Of a stretch of 12,824 nt of DNA, positions 6,001-12,382 are shown in pieces. The position numbers and the translations under genes were made by a program. The notes beneath the pieces were generated by a model, which worked only from the letters and a program-made list of their open reading frames with translations, had not been told where the DNA came from and did not search any database. Position 1 is the first letter of the stretch. The number at the start of each line of letters is the position of its first letter. This DNA comes from an uncultured Prevotella sp. (lineage in GTDB: Bacteria > Bacteroidota > Bacteroidia > Bacteroidales > Bacteroidaceae). The stretch lies in the NCBI GenBank assembly GCA_900539625.1, contig UQCW01000062.1, forward strand, positions 1-12,824. Reading direction: 5' to 3'.

Positions 6001-7011
6001 ATGAACGTAGCAATTGTTGGCGCCAGCGGTGCCGTAGGCCAAGAATTTCTTCGCGTATTGGCCGAACGCGATTTCCCCATCGACAACTTGCTGCTCTTCG
6101 GTTCTCAGCGAAGCGCAGGAAAAACATACACTTTCAAGGGCAAGGAATACACCGTTCAGCTGCTCCGCCACGGCGACGACTTCAAAGGCGTTGACATCGC
6201 CTTCACCTCAGCTGGTGCTGGCGTGTCGAAGGAATATGCCGAAGACATCACGAAGTTTGGCGCTGTCATGATCGACAACTCGTCGGCCTTCCGCATGGAC
6301 GAAGACGTTCCCTTGGTGGTGCCTGAATGCAACGCCGAAGATGCCCTGACGCGTCCTCGCGGCATCATTGCTAACCCCAACTGCACCACCATCATGATGG
6401 TGGTTGCCTTGAAAGCCTTCGAAAAGTTGAGCCACATCAAGCGCGTACACGTCAGCTCCTACCAGGCCGCCAGCGGTGCTGGACAGGCTGCCATGGACGA
6501 ACTCTATGAGCAATACCGCCAGGTGCTTGCTGGAGAACCTGTCACAGTGGAGAAGTTCGCCTATCAACTGGCCTTCAACGTCATCCCTCAAATCGACGTA
6601 TTCCAAGACAACGGATACACGAAGGAAGAGATGAAGATGTACAACGAGACCAAGAAAATCATGCACTCCGACGTTGAGACATCGGCCATGTGTGTCCGCG
6701 TCCCTTCTCTGCGTTCACACTCAGAGAGCATCTGGATTGAAACGGAGCGCCCCATCAGCGTTGAAGAAGCCCGCGAAGCTGTCAAAAACGGCGAAGGCCT
6801 CGTGCTCATGGACGAACCGGAAAAGAAGGAATACCCCATGCCGCTCTTCCTCGCAGGAAAAGACGATGTCTACGTGGGCCGCATCCGCAAAGACCTCGCC
6901 AACCCCAACGGCCTGACTTTCTGGATTGTCAGCGACCAGATTCGCAAGGGCGCCGCGCTCAACGCCGTGCAGATTGCCGAATATCTCGTCAAGGTGGGCA
7001 ACGTGAAATAA
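6001..7011 (+). CDS. asd: Aspartate-semialdehyde dehydrogenase
   Basis: 336 residues, normal for the family. The cytoplasmic enzyme reduces beta-aspartyl phosphate to aspartate semialdehyde with NADPH, the branch point for lysine/diaminopimelate, threonine and methionine. The N-terminal VAIVGASGAVGQEF is the Rossmann nucleotide-binding loop (GASGAVG at 7-13). The catalytic cysteine is C128 in NPNCTT. The acid/base histidine is H240 in PSLRSHSES. QAASGAG near 155 is also typical. The ATG at 6001 starts directly with the first beta strand of the Rossmann fold. The gene stands alone, with its own promoter and strong downstream hairpins, divergent from fur. Nothing is odd about it. Confidence 0.97.
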   Translation: MNVAIVGASGAVGQEFLRVLAERDFPIDNLLLFGSQRSAGKTYTFKGKEYTVQLLRHGDDFKGVDIAFTSAGAGVSKEYAEDITKFGAVMIDNSSAFRMDEDVPLVVPECNAEDALTRPRGIIANPNCTTIMMVVALKAFEKLSHIKRVHVSSYQAASGAGQAAMDELYEQYRQVLAGEPVTVEKFAYQLAFNVIPQIDVFQDNGYTKEEMKMYNETKKIMHSDVETSAMCVRVPSLRSHSESIWIETERPISVEEAREAVKNGEGLVLMDEPEKKEYPMPLFLAGKDDVYVGRIRKDLANPNGLTFWIVSDQIRKGAALNAVQIAEYLVKVGNVK

Positions 7012-7043
7012 GTATTGGAAACATATTTATAAAGGATTTATAA

Positions 7044-7080
7044 GGGGTGAGCTGAAAGCAATATACTAAAAGCTCATCCT
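7044..7080 (+). terminator. Minor hairpin after asd
   Basis: GGGTGAGCT (about 7045-7053) can pair with AGCTCATCC (7071-7079) with one G-T wobble and a 17-base loop. It lies 34 bases past the asd stop and has no T tract. It could be a transcript-end stabiliser ahead of the main terminator. Confidence 0.35.
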
Positions 7081-7086
7081 AGATAC

Positions 7087-7126
7087 AACGAAAAGGCATG
7101 CGTCTACTGGCGCATGCCTTTTCGTT
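7087..7126 (+). terminator. Strong hairpin terminator after asd
   Basis: AACGAAAAGGCATGCG (7087-7102) and CGCATGCCTTTTCGTT (7111-7126) pair perfectly over 16 bp with an 8-base loop. A-rich and T-rich flanks inside the stem allow it to act in either direction. It makes an in-frame upstream ATG at 7114 unlikely as the start of the next gene, because that ATG lies inside the hairpin. Confidence 0.8.
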
Positions 7127-7209
7127 CAAGAAAATATAACACCCATCGCCCAAGCTCTCTCCGAAGAGCCCTGCGAAGTATTTTCAAAACATTTCTCCAA
7201 CCTGTCTTT

Positions 7210-7551
7210 ATGTCAAACAATCTTCTGCCCTTCTTTCTCATCTCGGCCTTCGTCGCCCTATTGGATATTCTGCCGTTCATCTACAAGAGGTGTCCTTGGC
7301 GCTATAAAGCGGCCGTTTATTTCCAAGTGTTTGCCACCGGCATGGTGGTGTTCTGCATCTCCCCCGGCCTGCTGCCTTGGTGGGCCACAGGCCTTGCCGT
7401 CGGCGCCCTGCTTGTTCTTCCGCGCCTCATTCTGCCGCCCGTCCGCGGTGCATACGCCTGGTATGCCACGCTTCTCAACAGCCTCGGCATGGGCCTTCTC
7501 TTCGCCTTCATACGCCATTCACTGACGAAGATTGCTTTGCTGTTTGTTTAG
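7210..7551 (+). CDS. Small four-helix membrane protein, unrecognised
   Basis: 113 residues from the ATG at 7210; the same frame is open upstream to 7114, but that start is inside a terminator hairpin. Hydrophobic helices lie at about 5-24, 34-52, 57-75 and 85-101. Between helices are RCPWRYK (about 27-33) and PRLILPPVRGAYAW (about 71-84). I do not recognise the family. There is no signal peptide cleavage site and there are no obvious catalytic residues. It stands alone between asd and a convergent gene 23 bases away. A weak -7 candidate TATTTTCA is near 7173. Codon use resembles the neighbours, so it is probably a real inner-membrane protein. Confidence 0.62.
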   Translation: MSNNLLPFFLISAFVALLDILPFIYKRCPWRYKAAVYFQVFATGMVVFCISPGLLPWWATGLAVGALLVLPRLILPPVRGAYAWYATLLNSLGMGLLFAFIRHSLTKIALLFV

Positions 7552-7554
7552 TGT

Positions 7555-7573
7555 GAAGGGGGCAGACCCCTTC
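7555..7573. terminator. Hairpin between convergent genes
   Basis: GAAGGGG (7555-7561) and CCCCTTC (7567-7573) form a 7-bp stem with a 5-base loop. It fills the 23-base gap between the two convergent stop codons. The T tract is poor on both strands, so it may act mainly as a stabiliser. Confidence 0.5.
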
Positions 7574-7574
7574 C

Positions 7575-8165
7575 TTACTCCTCTATCTTTTCGCGTGCAA
7601 CGCCCTTCGAATCGACATACAATATACCGGAGGGCTTTTCGGTTTTTGCGGCAGACGGGGCTTTCGACGACGGCTGTCGGCGGGGCTGCGTCTCCGGTGC
7701 TGCGCTCGACTTTTTGTCCTCCCGTTTTTCTTCGGACTTCCGCGCCGCCTCCTGCCTGCGCTGCGCCTCCTTCTCTTTTTCGGTGCTTCTACAGCATATA
7801 TAAGTGTACACGCCAAGGATAACGATGACGGCAACTAAAAGCCAGCCCCAAGGCGGCATATCGTTTTTGAGCAGGGAAACGGTTTTCCTTTCCTTGGGAG
7901 GTTTGACGGACGAGATGGCGGGCGGGATGGCGTACGAGACGCTGGAGGTGTCAACTGGAACTGACGGGGTATCTATTTTCGGAAAAGCATGCACCTGCTG
8001 CGGAATAGCAGGCGGCACCGGCGGCACGACTGGCGGCTTGATATTCCCAGCGGCCCGCACGGCTTTGACTACTGCGCCCGCAACTTTTCCCGCTTTATAT
8101 TGCGAATATGCCCCGGCGGCAAAAGCCCAGAACATGAGGCAGAAGATGAAGAAGTTTTTTTTCAT
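7575..8165 (-). CDS. Pro-rich single-span protein with a charged tail, unrecognised
   Basis: 196 residues. Residues 1-21 are a signal peptide (KKNFFIFCLMFWAFAAGAYS). Residues 43-91 are Pro-rich (PPVVPPVPPAIPQQ and similar). One transmembrane helix at about 107-123 (WGWLLVAVIVILGVYTYI) is followed by two cysteines at 124-125. Residues 128-178 are strongly charged and low in complexity (EKEKEAQRRQEAARKSEEKREDKK, Pro/Ser-rich stretches). The end is ILYVDSKGVAREKIEE. The layout suggests a periplasmic Pro-rich linker, an inner-membrane anchor and a cytoplasmic tail. I do not recognise the family and see no enzymatic motif. The low complexity makes distant homology hard to judge. Promoter candidates and direct repeats lie upstream. 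Confidence 0.6.
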   Translation of the reverse strand: MKKNFFIFCLMFWAFAAGAYSQYKAGKVAGAVVKAVRAAGNIKPPVVPPVPPAIPQQVHAFPKIDTPSVPVDTSSVSYAIPPAISSVKPPKERKTVSLLKNDMPPWGWLLVAVIVILGVYTYICCRSTEKEKEAQRRQEAARKSEEKREDKKSSAAPETQPRRQPSSKAPSAAKTEKPSGILYVDSKGVAREKIEE

Positions 8166-8175
8166 AAGGAGTTTT

Positions 8176-8213
8176 TTAGGTTATATAAGTTGTAGGGTTA
8201 GGTTATATAAGTT
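8176..8213 (-). repeat. Two 16-bp direct repeats upstream of the Pro-rich gene
   Basis: TTAGGTTATATAAGTT occurs exactly at 8176-8191 and 8198-8213, with starts 22 bases apart (about two helical turns). It lies 11-48 bases upstream of the ATG at 8165, within the likely leader. It could bind a regulator or affect translation, or be a simple duplication. Confidence 0.6.
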
Positions 8214-8276
8214 TTATGGGGGGCATCGCTGAGAAGTTGCCTGACGAAGCTTCTGTCTCTGTGTTTTGTTACTTCG

Positions 8277-8284
8277 TAAATTTA
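8277..8284 (-). promoter_or_regulatory. Candidate -7 element for the Pro-rich gene
   Basis: TAAATTTA on the minus strand matches TAnnTTTG at all but the last base. A CTTG about 20 bases upstream on the same strand resembles a -33 box. Transcription would start near 8270 and give a leader of about 105 bases that includes the two 16-bp repeats. This is a weak call. Confidence 0.3.
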
Positions 8285-8341
8285 TTAATTTCCAACCGTT
8301 CCACCAAGAGAAATGCGCCGAAAGACACGGTCGTTGCCAGC

Positions 8342-8431
8342 TTTCCACGGAAATACGCCTGACGAGCTGACGGGAGCGTCTGAAAGTTCAAACGGACGTG
8401 ACATTTCCTGCCAAACGTCCGTCCGTGGAAA
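8342..8431. repeat. Nested inverted repeats
   Basis: TTTCCACGGA (8342-8351) and TCCGTGGAAA (8422-8431) are perfect reverse complements. ACGGACGT (8392-8399) and ACGTCCGT (8415-8422) form a second perfect pair inside and abutting the first. The 90-base region could fold as a two-stem structure. Related GGAAAT-GCG words recur nearby, suggesting a dispersed repeat or an RNA element. Confidence 0.6.
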
Positions 8432-8574
8432 TGCGGCCAAACCGTTTGTCGGACCTCTGAGAGGAAAAAGACGACTGGACTTACGCAAGCATGCAACTAC
8501 CACCAGCGACCACTATTTTCAACGCGCCCCTATGCTTCGCCTCCACAAAAGCCTGCGTTTACCGAACTTTTTCG

Positions 8575-8582
8575 TACCTTTG
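8575..8582 (+). promoter_or_regulatory. -7 promoter element of cysD
   Basis: TACCTTTG matches TAnnTTTG exactly and is followed by GC as in many Bacteroidota promoters. The start would be near 8589, giving a leader of about 115 bases. No clear -33 TTTG is visible. Confidence 0.6.
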
Positions 8583-8590
8583 CATATCGG

Positions 8591-8674
8591 GCTTTTGGCT
8601 GGCACGCAACTGTCGGCAGAAGGCCTAAAAGCAATAAAAACGGAAATGGGCGGCGCATGCGTCACCTGTTTCCG
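8591..8674 (+). promoter_or_regulatory. Structured 5' leader of cysD with two stem-loops
   Basis: The first stem-loop at 8591-8632 closes with GCTTTT/AAAAGC and continues GGC/GCC across a one-base bulge, with a possible inner pairing of CTGGC with CGGCAG. The second at 8641-8674 closes with CGGAAA/TTTCCG and extends through GG/CC and an inner GCG-rich stem. Both lie between the predicted transcription start and the ATG at 8704. I do not recognise a named riboswitch. A regulatory leader is an inference. Confidence 0.4.
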
Positions 8675-8703
8675 ACCACTTACCCAACCAAGTATATCTA
8701 CTT

Positions 8704-9615
8704 ATGTCTGAAAACTATAGCTTGAGCCATCTCAAGGAACTTGAGGCTGAGTCCATCTACATCATCCGCGAAGTGGCTGCGGAATTTGAAAACCCCGTGA
8801 TGCTCTACAGCATCGGTAAAGACAGCAGCGTCATGGTGCGTCTGGCTGAAAAGGCTTTCGCACCGGGAAAACCGCCCTTCCCCTTGATGCACATCGACTC
8901 GAAATGGAAATTCAAGGAGATGCTGCAATTCCGCGATTGGTATGCCAAGGAACACGGATGGAAGCTCATCGTTGAAAGCAACGAGGAGGCTTTCAAGGCG
9001 GGCGTGGGACCGTTTACGCACGGCTCGAAGGTACACACCGACCTGATGAAGACGCAGGCGCTGCTCCACGGACTTGACAAACACCATTTCGACGCGGCCT
9101 TCGGCGGTGCCCGACGCGACGAGGAAAAGAGCCGCGCCAAGGAGCGCATCTTCTCCTTCCGCGACCAATTTCACCAGTGGGACCCGAAAAACCAGCGCCC
9201 AGAGCTTTGGGACATCTATAACGCACGCATCCACAAGGGCGAAAGCATCCGCGTGTTCCCGCTCTCCAACTGGACGGAGCTCGACATCTGGCAGTATATC
9301 CGACTTGAGAACATCCCCATCGTGCCGCTCTATTTTGCCAAGGAACGTCCCTGTGTGGAAATCGATGGACAGCTCATCATGCCCGATGACGACCGCCTGC
9401 CGGAAAAATATCGCGACCAGATACAGATGCGCAAAATCCGCTTCCGCACGCTTGGATGCTGGCCGCTGACGGGCGCCGTGGAAAGCGAGGCCGACACGAT
9501 TGAGAAAATCGTGGAGGAAATGATGACGACCACGAAGAGCGAACGCACCACGCGTGTGATTGACTTCGACCAGGATGCTTCCATGGAACAGAAGAAGCGC
9601 GAGGGATATTTCTAA
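8704..9615 (+). CDS. cysD: Sulfate adenylyltransferase subunit 2 (ATP sulfurylase small subunit)
   Basis: 303 residues, full length. CysD is the catalytic subunit that joins sulfate to ATP giving adenosine 5'-phosphosulfate, normally driven by the GTPase CysN. The PP-loop nucleotide motif SIGKDSSV lies at 36-43. Other family signatures are HIDSKWKFKEM, FGGARRDEEKSRAKERIFSFRD, PLSNWTELDIWQYI and RFRTLGCWPLTGAVES. The C-terminus ends with the expected KKREGYF. It has its own promoter and leader. Unusually, the next gene, 20 bases downstream, is not cysN but a GYF_2/CD225-like membrane protein, followed by a sulfotransferase. CysN must be supplied from elsewhere in the genome, or lie upstream in a different arrangement. 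The context favours sulfate activation for sulfonation. Confidence 0.96.
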   Translation: MSENYSLSHLKELEAESIYIIREVAAEFENPVMLYSIGKDSSVMVRLAEKAFAPGKPPFPLMHIDSKWKFKEMLQFRDWYAKEHGWKLIVESNEEAFKAGVGPFTHGSKVHTDLMKTQALLHGLDKHHFDAAFGGARRDEEKSRAKERIFSFRDQFHQWDPKNQRPELWDIYNARIHKGESIRVFPLSNWTELDIWQYIRLENIPIVPLYFAKERPCVEIDGQLIMPDDDRLPEKYRDQIQMRKIRFRTLGCWPLTGAVESEADTIEKIVEEMMTTTKSERTTRVIDFDQDASMEQKKREGYF

Positions 9616-9635
9616 CATCTCCAACACACACTGCC

Positions 9636-10163
9636 ATGAAATATTATTTCATCAACACCGCCAACCAGCAGGAAGGCCCCATCGACGTGCATGAATTTGC
9701 TTCACACGGCGTGACCGACCAGAGTTTCGTTTGGCGGGAAGGCATGGCCGACTGGAAACGCGCCGGCGACTGCGACGAGCTGAAAAGCTTCTTTGAAGCC
9801 CCTGCCACGCAGATTCATCCAGCTGCCGAAGAGCCCCCTGCCGCAACCGACTGCAACGACGGCGTGCCGGCTCCTCCCTGCCACCTGACGGCTGCCATCA
9901 CGGGCCTCGTGCTCATGACCATCCCCATCCCATACGTGGCGCTCCTCGGCGGTGCGGCACTCGGCATCACGGCCATCGTGCTCAACGTGTGTGCCTACAA
10001 CTTTTGGAAGAAAGGCAACTACGCCGTCATGCAGCGCCTCGACGACAAAGCACGCAAGCTCTCAAAGGCAGCCCTATGGGTGGGCATCGGCACCTGGATT
10101 TTCTTCATCGTGCTGGTCATCATCATGGTCTGCGCCGCCAGACCATGCCCGCCACTTCAGTAA
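9636..10163 (+). CDS. GYF_2 (DUF4339) plus CD225/dispanin-like membrane protein
   Basis: 175 residues. Residues 1-54 are a GYF_2/DUF4339 domain (YYFINTANQQEGPI, FVWREGMADWKRAGD). Residues 55-80 are a Pro/Ala/Glu-rich linker. Residues about 83-168 hold two hydrophobic segments (85-120 and 145-166) around NFWKKGNYAVMQRLDDKARKL, which matches the CD225/dispanin pattern of a small helix pair with a GD/N-Y-x-A loop and conserved Ala-Arg. No enzymatic motif is present. Its place 20 bases after cysD and 65 bases before the sulfotransferase suggests co-transcription. A role in placing the sulfotransferase or its substrate at the membrane is speculative; proteins of this architecture also occur in unrelated contexts. 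Confidence 0.78.
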   Translation: MKYYFINTANQQEGPIDVHEFASHGVTDQSFVWREGMADWKRAGDCDELKSFFEAPATQIHPAAEEPPAATDCNDGVPAPPCHLTAAITGLVLMTIPIPYVALLGGAALGITAIVLNVCAYNFWKKGNYAVMQRLDDKARKLSKAALWVGIGTWIFFIVLVIIMVCAARPCPPLQ

Positions 10164-10228
10164 TGGGAATCATTGCTATTAATGGGCCATTACCTATCAA
10201 ACTTCGAACTCCAAACACCACCGAATAA

Positions 10229-11335
10229 ATGGGCTTATTAGAATTTAACAAACTCCCCATCAATACGCTCGTCGGCGCCGACTGGAAGACTTTCAAGGCG
10301 CTCACCGACGGACGCGAAGTTGACGCCGCATGGCGCGGCAAATACCGCCTAACGAAGGCCGTGTGCCGACTGCTCTCAACGTTGGCGCCCATCCAGGAAC
10401 GCCGCTACCAGAAGCGTTTGGCCGACAAACCGCTGGAGCACGCCCCCGTGTTCATCCTCGGACACTGGCGCTCGGGAACAACGTTCGTTCACAACGTGCT
10501 CTCGTGCGACAAGCACTTCGGCTACAACACCACCTATCAGACGGTGTTTCCACACCTCATGATGTTCGGACAGCCGTTCTTCAAGAAAAACATGTCGTGG
10601 CTCATGCCCGACAAGCGCCCAACCGACAATATGGAACTGGCCGTTGATCTCCCGCAGGAAGAGGAGTTCGCGCTGGCCAACATGTGCCCGTACACGTATT
10701 ACAACTTCTGGTTTTTCCCAAAATACCAGTTGGAATATTGCGACAAATACATGCTCTTCAACGACATCACGCCTGAGGAACTGAAGGTGTGGGAGGAGAC
10801 GTTTACGAAGCTCATCAAGATTTCGCTCTGGAACACGGGCGGCACGCAGTTCCTCTCGAAGAACCCGCCCCACACGGGCCGCGTGCGCGAACTCGTCAAG
10901 ATGTTCCCCAACGCGAAGTTCATCTATCTCATGCGCAACCCCTACACCGTGTTTGAGAGCACGCGCTCGTTCTTCACCAACACCATCCAGCCGCTGAAGC
11001 TGGAGGAGTTTTCCGACGAGCAAATCGAGAAGAACATCCTCACCGTCTACGAGCGCCTCTACCACAAATATGAGGCCGACAAGGCGTGCATCCCCGAAGG
11101 CAACCTCATCGAGGTGCGCTTTGAAGACTTCGAAGCCGATGCGCTCGGCATGACGAAGAAAATCTACGACACACTCTCGCTGCCGGGATGGGAAGAGGCC
11201 CGCACGGCCATCGAGCAATATGTCGGGGCGAAGAAGGGATACAAGAAAAACAAATACGACTATGCCCAGCGCACGCGCGACCTCGTGGAAACGAACTGGA
11301 AATTTGCGCTCGACGATTGGGGCTATCATTTGTAA
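10229..11335 (+). CDS. PAPS-dependent sulfotransferase (Sulfotransfer_3-like)
   Basis: 368 residues. Such enzymes move sulfonate from PAPS to a hydroxyl or amine. The 5'-phosphosulfate loop is GHWRSGTTFVHN at 78-89 (R81, S82, G83, T84, T85). The 3'-phosphate site is FIYLMRNPYTVFESTRSFF, with R236 and S244. FLSKNPPHTGRVRELVKMFPNAKFIYL between them is typical of bacterial members. There is no signal peptide, so action is cytoplasmic or peripheral to the inner membrane. It ends the cysD unit, just before a strong terminator. From memory, Bacteroides thetaiotaomicron BT_0416, a steroid sulfotransferase, lies near cysD/cysN genes; this protein could be related, but I cannot confirm that. Glycan, lipid or sterol acceptors are all possible. 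Confidence 0.85.
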   Translation: MGLLEFNKLPINTLVGADWKTFKALTDGREVDAAWRGKYRLTKAVCRLLSTLAPIQERRYQKRLADKPLEHAPVFILGHWRSGTTFVHNVLSCDKHFGYNTTYQTVFPHLMMFGQPFFKKNMSWLMPDKRPTDNMELAVDLPQEEEFALANMCPYTYYNFWFFPKYQLEYCDKYMLFNDITPEELKVWEETFTKLIKISLWNTGGTQFLSKNPPHTGRVRELVKMFPNAKFIYLMRNPYTVFESTRSFFTNTIQPLKLEEFSDEQIEKNILTVYERLYHKYEADKACIPEGNLIEVRFEDFEADALGMTKKIYDTLSLPGWEEARTAIEQYVGAKKGYKKNKYDYAQRTRDLVETNWKFALDDWGYHL

Positions 11336-11421
11336 ACCGCGTTCTCACGAAACTGGCTGGCACGAAATGCTGCAACGCATCCATTGACACGCATCTGCCA
11401 AGCTGTTTTGAGATAACAACC

Positions 11422-11471
11422 AAAGAGGCAACAGCGCCTTCCGTCAAGGAAGCGTCTGTTGCCTCTTTTTT
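11422..11471 (+). terminator. Rho-independent terminator after the sulfotransferase
   Basis: AAAGAGGCAACAG (11422-11434) and CTGTTGCCTCTTT (11456-11468) pair perfectly over 13 bp. An inner CTTCC/GGAAG stem extends the hairpin. A run of six T residues (11466-11471) follows. It closes the cysD unit. Confidence 0.9.
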
Positions 11472-11611
11472 GGGCTCCATGTGGTCCACCTCTCCACTCC
11501 TCCACATCCACGGACACGGATAAGCCGCCATGCGCATAGCAAGAGAGCCAATGCGAACGACGGCTGAAAGAAGTTATTGCCACAAAGGGAGGACTTGGCA
11601 CCATTACTATA

Positions 11612-11938
11612 TTACCATAATGCAACTTTACCAATCTCTCCCATATCTAATACTGCAGGTATATTCATCGCTTTGAATATACGAGCCATGGTATTAAAGG
11701 TGATGCCATGTCCACGTTCCAATCTTGAAATTTGAGACTTCTGTACACCAACCTTTTCCCCAAGTTGTTCCTGCGTTAGGTTTCTGGCCTTACGTGCTTG
11801 CTTTATGACTTCCCCCATTCTGTAAGCTTGTAAAGCGTCATCCACCTCTTTTTCAAACGCATCACGTTCGGGAGTTCCGATTTTCCCAAGATTCTTGTCT
11901 TGGAAATCCTCAAAAGATGTAAGTCTTAAATCTTCCAT
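11612..11938 (-). CDS. higA: HigA-type antitoxin, XRE-family HTH protein
   Basis: 108 residues. An N-terminal extension (about 1-42, acidic and amphipathic: TSFEDFQDKNLGKIGTPERD) precedes an XRE/Cro helix-turn-helix at about 44-93 (VIKQARKARNLTQEQLGEKV, GVQKSQISRLERG). The C-terminus is short. In HigBA systems the antitoxin binds the toxin and represses the shared promoter. It starts 15 bases after the toxin stop, in the toxin-first order usual for higBA. Codon use is AT-rich, unlike the neighbours, which fits recent acquisition. The family call is firm; the symbol is by similarity of arrangement. Confidence 0.85.
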   Translation of the reverse strand: MEDLRLTSFEDFQDKNLGKIGTPERDAFEKEVDDALQAYRMGEVIKQARKARNLTQEQLGEKVGVQKSQISRLERGHGITFNTMARIFKAMNIPAVLDMGEIGKVALW

Positions 11939-11953
11939 TATTTTTTTATTATG

Positions 11954-12301
11954 TCACTTAGCTTTCCTTGCAAAATACATTTGTTTAATTCTTTCGGCTT
12001 TGGCAATTTCCTTTGATGGGGTTTTCTGAGTTTTCTTGATAATCCCATGTGTCGCAATCACCAAGGTTTCAGTTTCTGTATCCCAAAAAGAAAATAGTCT
12101 GTATGCTATTCCATTATATTTCGTGCGAAATTCCCAAATACCATCAGAGTTCTCCAACTTTTTGAAAAGTTCATTGTTAATCTCCCCGCCCATGACACGA
12201 CGGATATTGTATGTTATCTTTTTCCTTGCAGCTAAAGATAGAGATTCCAAGAAATCCCGCGCTTCACCCGTAAGGATTATCCTAAATTTCTGTTCTTGCA
12301 T
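11954..12301 (-). CDS. higB: HigB-type toxin, RelE/ParE superfamily (Gp49-like)
   Basis: 115 residues from the ATG at 12301. Family motifs are LTGEARDFLESLSLAARKKI, LFKKLENSDGIWEFRTKYNG, AYRLFSFWD, VIATHGIIKKTQKTP and a basic helix with IKQMYFARKAK. Members of this Gp49-like group cut mRNA on the ribosome. The frame stays open up to 12382, but the -7 promoter element lies at 12321-12328, downstream of that start, so the longer form would not be made from this promoter. The short form also starts with the usual first beta strand (KFRIILTG). The pair is AT-rich compared with the flanks. Confidence 0.85.
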   Translation of the reverse strand: MQEQKFRIILTGEARDFLESLSLAARKKITYNIRRVMGGEINNELFKKLENSDGIWEFRTKYNGIAYRLFSFWDTETETLVIATHGIIKKTQKTPSKEIAKAERIKQMYFARKAK

Positions 12302-12320
12302 AAGAGTTTTTATGTACTTG

Positions 12321-12328
12321 CAAAGGTA
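12321..12328 (-). promoter_or_regulatory. -7 promoter element of higBA
   Basis: The minus strand reads TACCTTTG followed by GC, an exact consensus match. The start would be near 12314, giving a leader of about 13 bases to the ATG at 12301. This decides the toxin start in favour of 12301. Confidence 0.7.
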
Positions 12329-12330
12329 TA

Positions 12331-12356
12331 AAAAGTTCCCATTATAGGAAACTTTT
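12331..12356. promoter_or_regulatory. Inverted-repeat operator of higBA
   Basis: AAAAGTTCCC (12331-12340) and GGAAACTTTT (12347-12356) are reverse complements at 9 of 10 positions, with a 6-base ATTATA spacer. The site begins two bases upstream of the -7 element and covers the spacer and -33 region. Its size and place fit the binding site of a dimeric XRE antitoxin. Confidence 0.65.
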
Positions 12357-12382
12357 ATCGGATATTTTATAGCATGTCCCAT

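Larger units (their letters stand above)
8166..8703. other. 538-base gene-free region with structured repeats
   Basis: No supported gene. In order it holds direct repeats (8176-8213), a candidate minus-strand promoter (8277), nested inverted repeats (8342-8431), a small hairpin CCTC-TGA-GAGG at 8454-8464, a plus-strand promoter (8575) and the cysD leader with two stem-loops. A minus-strand frame of 75 codons (8269-8496) runs through the inverted repeats and is doubtful. Confidence 0.55.

Noticed and set aside
7114..7209. Longer N-terminus for the small membrane protein
   Set aside because: The ATG at 7114 lies inside the perfect 16-bp terminator hairpin and the extra residues are basic and unlike a membrane protein start.
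8269..8496. 75-codon minus-strand frame in the cysD upstream region
   Set aside because: It runs through nested inverted repeats, shows no domain and has no clear promoter. It is more likely a repeat-derived open frame, although a small protein cannot be excluded.
8698..9627. 309-codon minus-strand frame
   Set aside because: It is antisense to cysD, whose motifs are unmistakable.
10376..11329. 317-codon minus-strand frame
   Set aside because: It is antisense to the sulfotransferase, which has both PAPS-binding motifs.
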